The notes: a model not told the origin generated them from the sequence alone. Positions 15,290 to 27,298 are shown, counted from the first letter of the stretch. The stretch: DNA of 53,047 nt from Anaerolineales bacterium (GCA_016932955.1 JAFGBV010000293.1:1-53047), one strand, 5' to 3'. Numbers and translations: made by a program.

Positions 15290-17725
15290 ATGCCAACCCA
15301 GCGCCGCAAGAGTAAGACACCCAGCCGCAACACGCGCTCTGGTGGGTCAGCCAGGGGACAGCGAGCCTCCTCTTCGGCGCGTTCGTCACCGCGTTCCACC
15401 GCCTATTCCCGCCAGCCCGTCAGGTCGGCGACGCGCTCCCGCCGCGCCACGCGCACTTCTTTGCTGGGTCGTTTAGGCGCCGCCCTCAGCAGCCTGCGGC
15501 GTTCCAGACCAGCCCCCAAACCTGCTGCCCGGACGCGAAAATCCGCCCCGCTTGCGCAGGGCATGTCGCTCGACCGCAAATTAGATTTGGTCGGTGTGCT
15601 GATGTTGTTTGCCGGCCTGATCACCTTGCTGATCCTCTTTTCTTCCACCAACAGCGTGCTCACGGGCGGTTTCTTATACTTCTTATGGCGCGCCTTTGGC
15701 TGGGGCACTTACCTCTTCCCCATTGCCCTGGGTTTTGTTGGCCTGTGGCTGGTGCTGCGCAACTTCGAGCGCGTTCCACAGTTGGCTGTAGAGCGATTGT
15801 TCGGCCTGCTGCTCCTCTATGTAAACCTGCTGGCCTGGATCCACTTCTTCCATTTTCCCTCCGATGCCTATGCGCTTGCCTCCCAGGGATTGGGTGGGGG
15901 ATATGTGGGCGCCCTCTTTTTTAAATTCCTCCACGATAACCTGGGCTGGGGAGGTGCCGTTATTGCCCTGCTCGCCTGGCTGCTGATTGCCCTTGCTCTC
16001 GCTCTGGATGTTTCTGTGGTAACCTTGTTCCGCTGGCTGCCCCCGTGGGTGGAGCGCCTGCAAGATGGTTTGCAGGATTGGCTGGATGAGCGGCGCAACC
16101 ATCGCCAGGACGCCTCCAACGCTCCCCGACCCCTCTCCTCGCCTGCCCAGCGCCAGCCACCAGGCCTTATGCCTGCGCAACCCCTTGCTCCAGGCGTGCA
16201 AGCCGGTGTGCTCACCGCCTCGCCGGTGAGGGGACCGCGCCCCTGGGTGCTGCCCAATCTGGACGATATTCTTGACCCTGGCGGCGACGTTTCTTATGAC
16301 GATGAGCTGGATCGCCAGCGCGCCCGCCTCATTGAAGATACCCTGGCTGCTTTTGGCGCGCCGGTGAACGTCGTTGAAGTCAACCGCGGCCCGACGATCA
16401 CGCAGTTTGGCGTTGAACCCGATTTTATCGACTTGCGCACCGGCCGCACCCGTGTCCGCGTGGGCAAGATCGCTGCCCTTGCCGATGATCTTGCCCTTGC
16501 CCTGGCAGCCCGCACCATCCGTGTCGAAGCCCCTGTTCCCGGAAAGGGGTATGTTGGCATTGAAGTACCCAACGAGTCCATTGCTCTGGTCGCTATGCGC
16601 GACGTGGTGGAAAGTGAGGCTTTTCGCCGCCTCAAATCCTCGCTGCGCTTTGCCCTAGGGCAAGATGTGGCCGGTAATGCCTTTGCTGCCGATCTCGCTG
16701 CCATGCCCCACCTTCTCATCGCCGGAGCGACCGGTTCGGGCAAGTCGGTTTGTGTCAACGCGCTGATCTGCTGTTTGTTGCTCCATAACACCCCCGACGA
16801 TTTGCGCATCCTGATGGTCGACCCCAAGCGTGTGGAGCTGACCAACTACAACGGCATTCCCCATCTGATGACTCCCGTAGTGGTCGACCTGGAACGCGTC
16901 GTTGGCGCTTTGCAGTGGGTATTGCGCGAGATGGATATGCGGTATAGCAAATTGGCAGAACAAGGCGCTCGTAACATTGTCGAATATAACGCCCGGCTGG
17001 AGGCGCATGGTGGTAGAAAACTGCCTCGCCTGGTTGTGATTGTAGATGAATTGGCTGACCTCATGATGCTTGCCCCAGATGATACAGAGCGCTCCATCAC
17101 CCGACTTGCCCAGTTGGCTCGCGCCACGGGCATTCACCTGGTTCTTGCCACCCAACGCCCTTCTGTAGATGTCGTCACCGGTCTGATCAAAGCCAACTTC
17201 CCCGCCCGCATTGCTTTTGCAGTCGCTTCTGGGGTGGATAGCCGCGTCATCCTCGATCAGCCTGGTGCCGAGCGCCTGCTGGGCCGCGGCGATATGCTCT
17301 TCCAATCCCCCGATGCCTCAGCTCCCATTCGGCTGCAGGGCGCATTTGTCTCCGAGGCCGAGATCCAGCGCCTGGTTTCCTATTGGCAATCCTTTGTCTC
17401 GAGCCAGGCACCTGCTCCCTCCGCTACAGGAGGTATCCCGGATGCCTTTCCGGCCGGCATACCGCTCAAGCAGATGCCATTTTGGGACGAGATGAAGCCC
17501 GAAGAGGATCAAGACCCGCTGCTGGAGGAGGCAATCGATCTGTCACGCAGGCAGGGGCGCGCCTCTATTTCTATGTTGCAGCGTCGCTTGCGCATTGGCT
17601 ATACCCGCGCCTCGCGCCTGGTGGAAACCATGCAGGAGAAAGGTCTCATCGGCACCAATGCCGGCCCCTTAGGTTTTGAAATTTTGGATTACGGTCCGGC
17701 GGCACCCCCTGTGGATGAAGGGTAA
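15290..17725 (+). CDS. ftsK: FtsK/SpoIIIE DNA translocase
   Basis: 811 residues. An Arg/Ser-rich basic N-tail (about 1-88) precedes four transmembrane helices (about 95-245), a short Pro-rich linker, then the alpha/beta motor with Walker A GATGSGKS (about 479-486), Walker B VVIVDELADLMM and the ATQRPSVDVVTG motif. The C-terminal gamma winged helix (SISMLQRRLRIGYTRASRLVETMQEKGLIG) recognises polar KOPS/SRS sequences. It pumps chromosomal DNA through the division septum. Length fits the SpoIIIE class. The basic tail shares the motif RTSLLGR with RTSFLGR in the rhodanese gene at 19488. Confidence 0.95.
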   Translation: MPTQRRKSKTPSRNTRSGGSARGQRASSSARSSPRSTAYSRQPVRSATRSRRATRTSLLGRLGAALSSLRRSRPAPKPAARTRKSAPLAQGMSLDRKLDLVGVLMLFAGLITLLILFSSTNSVLTGGFLYFLWRAFGWGTYLFPIALGFVGLWLVLRNFERVPQLAVERLFGLLLLYVNLLAWIHFFHFPSDAYALASQGLGGGYVGALFFKFLHDNLGWGGAVIALLAWLLIALALALDVSVVTLFRWLPPWVERLQDGLQDWLDERRNHRQDASNAPRPLSSPAQRQPPGLMPAQPLAPGVQAGVLTASPVRGPRPWVLPNLDDILDPGGDVSYDDELDRQRARLIEDTLAAFGAPVNVVEVNRGPTITQFGVEPDFIDLRTGRTRVRVGKIAALADDLALALAARTIRVEAPVPGKGYVGIEVPNESIALVAMRDVVESEAFRRLKSSLRFALGQDVAGNAFAADLAAMPHLLIAGATGSGKSVCVNALICCLLLHNTPDDLRILMVDPKRVELTNYNGIPHLMTPVVVDLERVVGALQWVLREMDMRYSKLAEQGARNIVEYNARLEAHGGRKLPRLVVIVDELADLMMLAPDDTERSITRLAQLARATGIHLVLATQRPSVDVVTGLIKANFPARIAFAVASGVDSRVILDQPGAERLLGRGDMLFQSPDASAPIRLQGAFVSEAEIQRLVSYWQSFVSSQAPAPSATGGIPDAFPAGIPLKQMPFWDEMKPEEDQDPLLEEAIDLSRRQGRASISMLQRRLRIGYTRASRLVETMQEKGLIGTNAGPLGFEILDYGPAAPPVDEG

Positions 17726-17762
17726 CGTAGTATAATCCATCCCATCATAAATGGAGGATGAC

Positions 17763-18143
17763 ATGCCAGAAAATCAGAACCGCAAGATCATGTTGCCCCG
17801 CACCCCCGGATTGTTACAAGATCTCGCCACCCGGCTCAAACTCATCCTGCGCCTGTTGGGAGATGGGCGCGTCAATCCCCTGCTCAAGCTCTTGCCGGTG
17901 GCCTCGGCGGTGTATTTGCTTTTCCCAGACCTGGCTCCAGGGCCTCTCGATGATGCTGCTATCATCTGGCTGAGTACCTATCTGTTTGTTGAGCTTTGCC
18001 CCCCCGATGTGGTGCAGGAGCATATCAAGGCCTTGCAAGGGTCCATTCCCAGTGAATTGCGTAATATCGCCCAAGAGGAAGAGATCGTCGAAGGGGAGAT
18101 TGTCGAGAGCGATACCCCGCAGGGCGATGAACCCGGTCTGTAA
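17763..18143 (+). CDS. DUF1232-like small membrane-associated protein
   Basis: 126 residues. The central part NPLLKLLPVASAVYLLFPDLAPGPLDDAAIIWLSTYLFVELCP resembles the DUF1232 (YkvA-like) hydrophobic core, where one helix ends at a PD pair; the C-terminus is acidic (EEEIVEGEIVES). Function is unknown. ATG 17763 follows GGAGG; a TATAAT at 17731-17736 may be its own -10. It lies 37 bp after ftsK. Confidence 0.6.
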   Translation: MPENQNRKIMLPRTPGLLQDLATRLKLILRLLGDGRVNPLLKLLPVASAVYLLFPDLAPGPLDDAAIIWLSTYLFVELCPPDVVQEHIKALQGSIPSELRNIAQEEEIVEGEIVESDTPQGDEPGL

Positions 18144-18197
18144 GCCGCCCTTGCTCATCTTGCCTGCCCTGGAGGCCTGCGCAAGAGGTGACTACTG

Positions 18198-19292
18198 ATG
18201 AACCAGCAGTTTGCTCACAAGCCACCCTATGGGCGCTGGATTGCCATTCTTGTGCTCTTGATATTGCTCATCCTGGCCTGTCGTCAGGAGCCAGAGCCCT
18301 GGCCTACTCTCACCCCAGGTGCGGCGAATGCCTTGCCAACGATCCAGGCAACCCTGCTCCCCATCGCCCAGGCGCCCACTGACACCATCCCCGCTCCGCC
18401 TGTTCCCCCCACCGTCGAGGCTTCTGCCATTCCTACGCTTCCGCCACCTCCAAGCCCGACATTACCGCCTCCTACCCCTGAGCCGACCGCTACTCCCCAG
18501 TACCCGTTCACTTCCTTTGCGGTGATTGGAGATTACGGCTCGGATACCGAGTCTGAGGAAAGGGTAGCTGATCTGGTCTTATCCTGGGATGTGGATTTTG
18601 TGATCACCACCGGAGATAATAATTACCCCGAGGGCGCGGCGGAGAATATCGACAATGCCATTGGGCAGTACTACCATAGTTTCATCTATCCTTACCGCGG
18701 CCGGTTTGGCGAGGGCGCATCCTACAACCGTTTTTTCCCCAGCTTGGGCAACCACGATGTGCTGACCGATGCCGGCCAGCCATATTATGATTACTTTGAT
18801 CTACCCGGCAATGAGCGCTATTATGATTTCACCTGGGGGCCGCTGCATCTCTTCGCTTTAAACAACAACCCCGATGAGCCCGATGGCGTTGGCGTTTCCT
18901 CCGCGCAGGCTGCCTGGCTTCAGGAGCGCCTGGCAGCCTCTACCTTGCCCTGGAAAATCGTCTATATGCATTATTCTCCCTACTCCTCAGGCCCGCATGG
19001 CTCCACAGATTGGTCCCAATGGCCCTACGCCGAATGGGGCGCAACGGCAGTCCTGGCAGGGCACAATCACATGTACGAGCGCCTGGATTACGATGGCATC
19101 CCCTATTTCGTGAATGGCCTGGGTGGCGCAAGCATCTACAATTTCAATCAGCCGCTGCCCTGGAGTATTGTGCGGTACAATGATGATTACGGAGCGATGC
19201 TGGTCGAGGCCACTGCAGACCGCATTGTGTTCCAGTTCATCACCTGGACTGGCGAGGTCATCGATCTATACGCCATTTCCGCGGCGCCCTGA
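18198..19292 (+). CDS. Metallophosphoesterase lipoprotein
   Basis: 364 residues. The signal peptide ends in the lipobox LLILAC (Cys about 28), followed by a long Pro/Thr linker (to about 107) that would hold the enzyme off the membrane. The calcineurin-like domain has all metal motifs: VIGDYGS, TTGDNNYP, SLGNHD, YMHYSPYSS and AGHNHMYER. It resembles purple-acid-phosphatase-like proteins and should cleave phosphate esters outside the cell. It has no close operon partner other than the DUF1232 gene. Confidence 0.88.
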   Translation: MNQQFAHKPPYGRWIAILVLLILLILACRQEPEPWPTLTPGAANALPTIQATLLPIAQAPTDTIPAPPVPPTVEASAIPTLPPPPSPTLPPPTPEPTATPQYPFTSFAVIGDYGSDTESEERVADLVLSWDVDFVITTGDNNYPEGAAENIDNAIGQYYHSFIYPYRGRFGEGASYNRFFPSLGNHDVLTDAGQPYYDYFDLPGNERYYDFTWGPLHLFALNNNPDEPDGVGVSSAQAAWLQERLAASTLPWKIVYMHYSPYSSGPHGSTDWSQWPYAEWGATAVLAGHNHMYERLDYDGIPYFVNGLGGASIYNFNQPLPWSIVRYNDDYGAMLVEATADRIVFQFITWTGEVIDLYAISAAP

Positions 19293-19335
19293 GGTTTTCT
19301 CCCACCAATTTACTAAGATCCTGTGACCTTTTCCC

Positions 19336-19361
19336 AGGACTTTCTTGAAGTCGAAAGTCCT
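19336..19361. terminator. Hairpin between the phosphoesterase and rhodanese genes
   Basis: AGGACTTTC (19336-19344) pairs with GAAAGTCCT (19353-19361) over an 8-base loop. There is no T-run, so termination is only a possibility. Confidence 0.35.
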
Positions 19362-19421
19362 GCGTGCCCACACACCCCAAACCTCGACTTTAAGAACAGC
19401 GTGCCCTTTTCCACATGGGGC

Positions 19422-19450
19422 TTGACATCCTTGGCGATCTGGCATATATT
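19422..19450 (+). promoter_or_regulatory. Sigma-70-type promoter for the rhodanese gene
   Basis: TTGACA (19422-19427), a 17-base spacer and TATATT (19445-19450) make a near-consensus housekeeping promoter, with the start codon 38 bp downstream behind a GGAGG site. Confidence 0.8.
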
Positions 19451-19487
19451 CGTGCCTATTGTATTTCAAAGCAATATGGAGGTATTC

Positions 19488-20060
19488 ATGCCCGCAAAAT
19501 CCAGAAGTAAACACCGTTCCAGCGCTGCGCGCAAATCCACCGCACGCAGCACCCCCACGCGCGCTGGCAGCAGAATCAGTTCTTCAAGGAGCAGCTCTTC
19601 GCTAAGCCGTACATCTTTCCTTGGGCGGGGGCGCCGCGGGGGCGTGGGGGTGGGCGGTCTGCTCGTATTGCTCCTCGTCATTGCCGTGGTAGCTGTGATC
19701 TATTTCGTCAACCGCCCCACATCCGAAGCCGCCTCGGTTGCGGCGGGTGTTGAGATTACCCCTGCCGTAGCCTACCAGAAGCTTCAGCAAGGCGCATTCC
19801 TCTTGGATGTGCGCGAGCAGAGCGAATGGGATGCGGGGCGCATCCCTGGAACCACGCATATCCCCTTGGGGGAACTGTCCAGCCGCCTGGATGAAGTGCC
19901 CCGCGAGCAGGAAGTGGTGGTTGTGTGCAATTCTGGCAACCGTAGCCAGGAGGGGCGTGATATTCTGCTCCAAAATGGCTTTACCAATGTGTCTAGCATG
20001 TCTGGCGGCGTGCTTGACTGGGGCAATGCCGGGTATCCATTTGAGGGCACAATCCCCTGA
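19488..20060 (+). CDS. Membrane-anchored rhodanese-domain protein
   Basis: 190 residues. A Ser/Arg-rich basic N-tail (about 1-50, ending SRTSFLGRGRRGG) precedes one transmembrane helix (about 54-76) and a C-terminal rhodanese domain. The active loop is CNSGNRS with Cys about 147, and DVREQSEWDAGRIPGTTHIPLGEL is a classic rhodanese motif. It may transfer sulfur or act as a redox/sulfur carrier on the outer face of the membrane. ATG 19488 follows GGAGG; the longer frame from 19323 spans the promoter and is rejected. Confidence 0.88.
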   Translation: MPAKSRSKHRSSAARKSTARSTPTRAGSRISSSRSSSSLSRTSFLGRGRRGGVGVGGLLVLLLVIAVVAVIYFVNRPTSEAASVAAGVEITPAVAYQKLQQGAFLLDVREQSEWDAGRIPGTTHIPLGELSSRLDEVPREQEVVVVCNSGNRSQEGRDILLQNGFTNVSSMSGGVLDWGNAGYPFEGTIP

Positions 20061-20075
20061 TCTGATGGGCTTATT

Positions 20076-20753
20076 TTAATGCCAGCGGCTGTAGATTTGA
20101 GGCTGGCGTTGCGAGGGCAGCAGCTTTGCTGTTACCACCCCGGCCACAAAACCGCCGATATGCGCCCAAAAAGCCACTCCACCTACATCGGGCCCACCCA
20201 GCGATAGCACCCCGCTGAAGAGCTGCAACAAGAACCACATTCCCAGCACGATCACTGCTGGAACCGTCGTCAATCGCATAAAATAGCCTAATGGGATAAA
20301 GGTCAGCACGCGGCTGTGTGGGAAAAGCACCAGGTATGCCCCCAGAACAGCGGCGATCGCCCCGCTGGCTCCGACGGTGGGAATCTGCGAGCCCGAATTG
20401 GTCACCAGGTGCGCCAGCGAAGCGACTACCCCACCCACCAGGTAAAAGAGCAGGTAGCGCGCATGCCCCAGGCGATCTTCGATATTGTCGCCGAAGATCC
20501 ATAAATAAAGCATGTTCCCGCCGATATGGGCAATCCCGGCGTGCATGAACATGCTGGTGAAGATATCCATCATATCTGCCACTCCGACGCCGTTGATAAA
20601 ATTAGCGGGGATCATAGCAAACGTATAAACCAATGATTCCTGGTCAGGACCAGCCAGCCACATCAAAACAAATACCAGGATGTTGACCGCGATCAGCACA
20701 TAGTTGACTACCGGAACGCGCCGGGTGGGTATTTGGTCTCGGATGGGGATCAT
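20076..20753 (-). CDS. Rhomboid-family intramembrane serine protease
   Basis: 225 residues with six or seven transmembrane helices. The catalytic Ser is in GASGAIA and the catalytic His in WAHIGGFVAG; HIGGNMLYLWIFGDNIED is the conserved helix-2 region with the HxxxN motif. It cuts transmembrane substrates within the lipid bilayer. AGGAGG lies before the ATG. It is convergent with the rhodanese gene, with 15 bp between stops. Confidence 0.92.
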   Translation of the reverse strand: MIPIRDQIPTRRVPVVNYVLIAVNILVFVLMWLAGPDQESLVYTFAMIPANFINGVGVADMMDIFTSMFMHAGIAHIGGNMLYLWIFGDNIEDRLGHARYLLFYLVGGVVASLAHLVTNSGSQIPTVGASGAIAAVLGAYLVLFPHSRVLTFIPLGYFMRLTTVPAVIVLGMWFLLQLFSGVLSLGGPDVGGVAFWAHIGGFVAGVVTAKLLPSQRQPQIYSRWH

Positions 20754-20828
20754 TCCTTAATACCTCCTGCCTACCTTGTTTTTCGAGATGCACCGTTGCC
20801 GGGAAATTCTAACATTAAATTTAATGAA

Positions 20829-20858
20829 GTGCGCGCCGGGGTCAGCCTCGGCGCGCAC
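20829..20858 (-). terminator. Strong GC hairpin after the transporter operon
   Basis: GTGCGCGCCG (20829-20838) pairs with CGGCGCGCAC (20849-20858), and three more pairs close on a TCAG tetraloop, giving a 13-bp stem. It lies just beyond the last ABC gene on the minus strand. No T-run follows, so termination may need Rho or may be replaced by an mRNA-stabilising role. Confidence 0.5.
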
Positions 20859-20906
20859 TGGATTGATTGGCGAAAGCGATAGGCTCTCTCTAAGCGACTT
20901 GTGTGA

Positions 20907-21737
20907 TCATCCCCCTTGCAAGTTATCAACCGTTGAGAGGTCCCACTCCTCGTAGATCTTGGGCACATCGCTGAGCAAGCGCTTGGTGTAGGGCTCTTTC
21001 GGATTCAGGATCACATCATCCGCAGAACCGTGTTCAACAAATTTTCCGCGTTCCATAATGTAGACGGTATCTGAAACATAATATGCCAGGCCAATATCGT
21101 GGGTGATGAAAATGACCGTCATGCCGATTTCGTTGCGCAGTTGCATGAGCATATCCAGGATGGTGGCGCGGGAGCAGGCATCGATCATCGAGGTTGGCTC
21201 ATCTGCCAGCAGGATCTTGGGCTTGAGCAGGAAGATGCGGGCGATCATCAAGCGCTGCATTTGCCCACCCGAAAGCTCAAACGGATACTTGTTGGTCAGC
21301 TCTTCGAACTTCAGGTTGACGAAACTGCACGCTTCGGACATCAGCCTGGTCTTTTCTTCACGCGAAAGCCCGCGACCGCCGCGCATGTGAATACAATCTA
21401 AGAGCACGGCATCGATCTTGTTGAAGATGTTATATGAAGAGAACGGATCCTGGAAGATGGCCTGGATGTTTTTCCAGTATTCGCGTCTCTTCTTCTGCGA
21501 GCTGATATCCCGTTTGACGCCCTGGAAGTATATCTCTCCCTCCGTAGGGCTGATCAACCCCAAAAGCATTTTGGATAAGGTGGTCTTGCCACTGCCCGAT
21601 TCACCCACGATGGAGATCACCTCGCCCTCGTAGAGGGTGAGGTCTATGTGGTCCACGGCAACGTTTCTATGACGCCCAAACCCGAATACCTTGGTCAGCC
21701 CTTTGGCGCTGAAGCAGATTTTCTTCTCACTGTTCAT
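20907..21737 (-). CDS. Opp/Dpp-type ABC transporter ATP-binding protein (F-like)
   Basis: 276 residues with Walker [11 protein letters not shown] loop IFQDPF, signature LSGGQMQR, Walker [10 protein letters not shown] and switch His in FITHD. The tail ([15 protein letters not shown]) is typical of the OppD/F and DppD/F family, although the Cys motif of the Fe-S-containing members is absent. It energises import by the two permeases upstream. It overlaps the D-like ATPase gene by 11 bp, so translation is coupled. Confidence 0.9.
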   Translation of the reverse strand: MNSEKKICFSAKGLTKVFGFGRHRNVAVDHIDLTLYEGEVISIVGESGSGKTTLSKMLLGLISPTEGEIYFQGVKRDISSQKKRREYWKNIQAIFQDPFSSYNIFNKIDAVLLDCIHMRGGRGLSREEKTRLMSEACSFVNLKFEELTNKYPFELSGGQMQRLMIARIFLLKPKILLADEPTSMIDACSRATILDMLMQLRNEIGMTVIFITHDIGLAYYVSDTVYIMERGKFVEHGSADDVILNPKEPYTKRLLSDVPKIYEEWDLSTVDNLQGG

Positions 21738-22740
21738 TTTTGTAAGCCTTCCTCAGTTCTTCTTCGCTCAGGATACAGCGGTAAGCGCGACCGTTGCCGA
21801 CTTCGTGCAGCGGGACAGAGGCCACCCGGCATTCATGGCGAACATATTTGCAGCGCTCGGCAAAGCGGCAGCCGGAGGGCGGTTTTTTAAGGTTGGGCGG
21901 CACCCCGGGGATGGCAGCCAGCTTCACATCGCGCAGGCCGCTTTCTGGCACAATGATGGAACCCATCAGGCCCTTGGAGTAGGGATGGAGCGGATCGAAT
22001 ACCGCTTCATGTGCGTTGCCCTTCTCCACGATCTGCCCGGCATACATCACCATGATATCATCCGTCACGTTGTATAACAACGGGAGCTCGTGGGTGATGA
22101 AGATCATCGATTTAATAAATCCCTCTTCCATCAAATCCTTCAGCATCTTGATCACCATCTTTTGCGAGGTGACATCCAGCGCGGAGGAGGGCTCGTCGGC
22201 GATGAGCACCTTAGGGAAGAGGATCACCGAGATGGCGATTACCGTGCGCTGTTTCATCCCGCCCGAAAGCTCCACCGGGTACCTTTGCAGCACACTGGCT
22301 GGCAGCCCCAGCTTCTCAAAGGCGCCACTGGCAAACTCGTAGATTTCCTTCTTCGATTTGTAGGGATCATGCGCTTGAACGACATCCTCAATGAAGTGGA
22401 TAATCTTCTGCGTGGGGTTGAGGGCGTTCATCGCCGCTTGCGGGATATAGGAAATCTCCGTCCCCAAGATCGACTTGCGAATGTTATCTGGCTCCATCCC
22501 GGTGATATTGCGCCCGTCGATGATGATCTCACCGCTCATGTAGTGCAGCGGTGGAAAGTAATAGCCCATCAGGCTCAGCGCCAGCGTGGACTTGCCGCAG
22601 CCTGATTCGCCGGCAATCCCCAGCGATTTCCCCTCTTCAACCTTGAGAGAGACATGGTCCACCGCGTAAACATCTTCCTTAAAACGGGTGATATATTTCG
22701 TGGTGAGTTCTCTGACCTCTAAGATGACGTTATTTTCCAT
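21727..22740 (-). CDS. Opp/Dpp-type ABC transporter ATP-binding protein (D-like)
   Basis: 337 residues. Walker [11 protein letters not shown] loop YIPQAA, signature LSGGMKQR, Walker [13 protein letters not shown] and FITHEL are present. The C-terminal oligopeptide-transporter extension carries [24 protein letters not shown], the Cys-rich motif seen in this family and linked to an Fe-S cluster in some members. ATG 22740 is preceded by AGGTGG at 5 bp; a GTG at 22749 is less likely because it overlaps that site. It forms a heterodimer with the F-like ATPase. Confidence 0.92.
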   Translation of the reverse strand: MENNVILEVRELTTKYITRFKEDVYAVDHVSLKVEEGKSLGIAGESGCGKSTLALSLMGYYFPPLHYMSGEIIIDGRNITGMEPDNIRKSILGTEISYIPQAAMNALNPTQKIIHFIEDVVQAHDPYKSKKEIYEFASGAFEKLGLPASVLQRYPVELSGGMKQRTVIAISVILFPKVLIADEPSSALDVTSQKMVIKMLKDLMEEGFIKSMIFITHELPLLYNVTDDIMVMYAGQIVEKGNAHEAVFDPLHPYSKGLMGSIIVPESGLRDVKLAAIPGVPPNLKKPPSGCRFAERCKYVRHECRVASVPLHEVGNGRAYRCILSEEELRKAYKNEQ

Positions 22741-22749
22741 GGAAACCAC

Positions 22750-24003
22750 CTAATCTCGCAAGGCAGGGTTGAACACCTGATCAAGCCCGGTGTTCATCAA
22801 GTTCATTGAGAACGATATGAGGGCGATCGCAACCACCACCGGGAAGTACGCCCACCATTTTCCCAGGATTTGCGCCTGGTAGATCATTGCCCATTGCATC
22901 ATCAATCCCAGGGTTGACTCTTCAGACGTTCTGGGTCCCAACCCCAGGATCGACAGTCCTGCCTCTGCCAGGATGGCTGAAGAAATCTGCAGGATGAATG
23001 CCATGACCACATAAGAGGCGATGTAAGGCAGGATATCTGCGACGATGATGTGCGGGATCGAGTGTCCTGATAGCTTTGACAGGTTGACATGGTCGCGATG
23101 GCGCAAGGAGATCACTTGCGCCCGCACCGCCCGGGTGGTCCAGTACCAGGCGGTCACCCCGATGACAATGGCGATGGTGGTGGGGCCGCGTTTTTCCTGC
23201 CCGATGCTGAAGGAGATCAGGATCAACAACACAATGCCGGGGATGACGGTGAAGAGATTGGTGAAGAACATGATAATGTCATCCACCATGCCGCCAATAT
23301 AACCCGCCAGCAATCCCAGCGTCAGACCGATCACGGTTGCAATGGTACCGGCAACAAAGCCGATGCGCAGCGACACGCCGATCGCCTGAATCAACTCTGT
23401 CAGCACATCCCTGCCGAAGTTATCCGTTCCCAGCGGCAAGGCGCGCACATTGGCGACCTCGGTGACATTCACATAATCTGTCTGTTCGATGACATCTTTT
23501 TGTTCCAGGGCGCCCGTTTCCGGATTTATCACGGCAATGATCGCCTTATCGGTGGAGAGAATCCCCTCCAATGAAGCGTTAAGCCTGATATAGTAATTTC
23601 GCCTGGCATTGGTCATTCCAGGGATGTTGATCTTGGAGTCAAAATTGTTCGCCCAGAGCGTCAGCAGTTTTGGGGTATCTTCCAGGTCGATCTCAGTTTC
23701 GGGAACCCCGGCGCCTACAAGCCATTCCTGCATGGCCGCGCGATCATCTTCATTTAACCTGGTGGCTATTCGTTTGGCAGCAGCATCGCTGAGCTTGAGG
23801 ATATACGTGGTCTCGACATTGACGCTGTCGTAGACATTGACATAGATCCCTGGCGGCAGGAAAGTGCCCTGGCTGATGATCTCCAATGGATCGTATGGAA
23901 ACAGCAGAGGATAGATCGATACAATCAGTAATATTGCCACAAAAATAGATAGGCCTACTACAAATTTGCCTGAGTGAAAAACCTGTTGAAGTGTATGTTT
24001 CAT
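22750..24003 (-). CDS. Opp/Dpp-type ABC permease (C-like) with large extracytoplasmic insertion
   Basis: 417 residues, against about 280-310 for ordinary OppC/DppC. Transmembrane helix 1 is at about 14-36. The conserved [25 protein letters not shown] block begins only at about residue 191, so roughly 120 extra residues (about 55-185, polar, no Cys) project outward. Five further helices and the EAA loop ([21 protein letters not shown]) follow. It forms the pore with the B-like permease. The extra domain may contact the binding protein or substrate (inference). Confidence 0.9.
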   Translation of the reverse strand: MKHTLQQVFHSGKFVVGLSIFVAILLIVSIYPLLFPYDPLEIISQGTFLPPGIYVNVYDSVNVETTYILKLSDAAAKRIATRLNEDDRAAMQEWLVGAGVPETEIDLEDTPKLLTLWANNFDSKINIPGMTNARRNYYIRLNASLEGILSTDKAIIAVINPETGALEQKDVIEQTDYVNVTEVANVRALPLGTDNFGRDVLTELIQAIGVSLRIGFVAGTIATVIGLTLGLLAGYIGGMVDDIIMFFTNLFTVIPGIVLLILISFSIGQEKRGPTTIAIVIGVTAWYWTTRAVRAQVISLRHRDHVNLSKLSGHSIPHIIVADILPYIASYVVMAFILQISSAILAEAGLSILGLGPRTSEESTLGLMMQWAMIYQAQILGKWWAYFPVVVAIALISFSMNLMNTGLDQVFNPALRD

Positions 24004-24017
24004 AGCAGCATCTCTGT

Positions 24018-25022
24018 CTATTCCGACTGCGCCGCTTTAATCCGCGGATCAATAAAACCGTAAAGGAGTTCGATGGCAAATGTTGCCACAAGCAACATCA
24101 CGGTGATGATCAGGGCAGTGGCTGAGATCAGCGGATAATCCCCCCCCAACACAGCGGTCAGGATGGTGGAGCCAAGCCCCGGATAGCTGAAGATGGTCTC
24201 TGCCACCAGCGCGCCGCCAATCATGGTGCCGATGGACAAGGCCAGGCCGGTGATCTGGGGGAGCATGGCATTGCGGAATACATAACCAATGATCTTGCGG
24301 TCTTTGATGCCTAAAAAGCGGCTGTACTTGACATAATCCGCATTCAACTCATAAATGGACATCGAGCGCATGCCGATCGCCTGACCGCCAATGAGGATCA
24401 GCACGATCGACCAAAACGGCAACTGATAGTGGACGATCACCGACCAGATAAACTGCCAGCTAAAATTGGGGATCATGTCAAAGCCATAACCGCCCGAGGT
24501 GGGGAACCATTCCAGGTTGATGGCAAAAATAACCAGCAAAATAACCGCCATGCCAAATGCGGGCAAATTGCTGATGAAAATACTGAGTGGCATGAGCAGT
24601 TTATCAAAGCCGCCCCTGAGGTAGGCTGCCAACGCGCCTAAGGTGTTGCCAATCAGCCAGCCGACGATGATTGCCGGGAACTGCAGGGCGATCGTCCACC
24701 AGATGGAGGCGCCGAGAACATCTGCCACTGATCGAGGATATTGGCTGAAGGAGAAGCCGAAATCACCGCGAAATACATTTCTAATATAGATGAAAAATTG
24801 CTCGATCAGCGGCTGGTTGGTGCCAAAGAGCTCGGTATATTGCTGATAAATCGCCTGCACCCCGGTGGCGTCGGTCATGCCCTGGGCAAGGCGGGCTGCG
24901 ATGGCTGCCACGGGGTCTCCGGGCATCAGGCGCGGCAGGATGAAGTTCAACAAAAAGGCAAAGACAAAGGTAACAGCAAACCATCCCAGCTTATTAAGGA
25001 AGTACTTCCGATAACCTTTCAA
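24018..25022 (-). CDS. Opp/Dpp-type ABC permease (B-like)
   Basis: 334 residues, six transmembrane helices. N-terminal [23 protein letters not shown] is the OppB/DppB signature, and [39 protein letters not shown] is the conserved C-terminal part with the EAA loop earlier ([27 protein letters not shown]). It is 14 bp upstream of the C-like permease gene. It starts about 150 bp after the binding-protein gene, with a terminator between them. Confidence 0.93.
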   Translation of the reverse strand: MKGYRKYFLNKLGWFAVTFVFAFLLNFILPRLMPGDPVAAIAARLAQGMTDATGVQAIYQQYTELFGTNQPLIEQFFIYIRNVFRGDFGFSFSQYPRSVADVLGASIWWTIALQFPAIIVGWLIGNTLGALAAYLRGGFDKLLMPLSIFISNLPAFGMAVILLVIFAINLEWFPTSGGYGFDMIPNFSWQFIWSVIVHYQLPFWSIVLILIGGQAIGMRSMSIYELNADYVKYSRFLGIKDRKIIGYVFRNAMLPQITGLALSIGTMIGGALVAETIFSYPGLGSTILTAVLGGDYPLISATALIITVMLLVATFAIELLYGFIDPRIKAAQSE

Positions 25023-25113
25023 CTCGACACCTCCTCTTGCCTTTCTATCGTATTCTTGTGTTGCGCGGCGGTAGCGACCAATACCGGCTAGTTACTATAT
25101 TATATTACATTCT

Positions 25114-25157
25114 AAAAAAACAGCCATGTTTCGGGGTTCGCGAAACATGGCTGTTTT
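25114..25157 (-). terminator. Intrinsic terminator between the binding-protein and permease genes
   Basis: CAGCCATGTTTCG (25121-25133) pairs perfectly with CGAAACATGGCTG (25141-25153), extended by A/T pairs. On the minus strand the hairpin is followed by seven T (25120 down to 25114). It should stop most transcripts after the binding-protein gene and let fewer reach the permease and ATPase genes, matching the usual excess of binding protein. Confidence 0.88.
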
Positions 25158-25171
25158 ACAAAGACTACGGT

Positions 25172-27094
<1,923 letters not shown>

Positions 27095-27180
27095 ATTCTC
27101 TTTCTCCTTTTTTGACTACATTGTCTTGGTACGGCTTATTTATCGCAATAACCGGCCCGCGATTATTACGTACAACACAT

Positions 27181-27189
27181 ATTTTAACA
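27181..27189 (-). promoter_or_regulatory. Possible extended -10 promoter for the binding-protein operon
   Basis: On the minus strand this reads TGTTAAAAT, a TGn extended -10 element. It would give a leader of about 80 bases. No good -35 is seen, so the call is weak. Confidence 0.35.
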
Positions 27190-27298
27190 TATAGACGCGG
27201 AAAATTCCGTGGTCATATAGCTGGATGGTGTCTTCTAAGGGGAGGGATTAGAGGCATTGGTTTGCGCCGATCGAGAGGACTATCAAAAGCGGTTGATA

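Noticed and set aside
19323..19487. N-terminal extension of the rhodanese gene
   Set aside because: It spans a hairpin and a near-consensus promoter; ATG 19488 has GGAGG at proper spacing.
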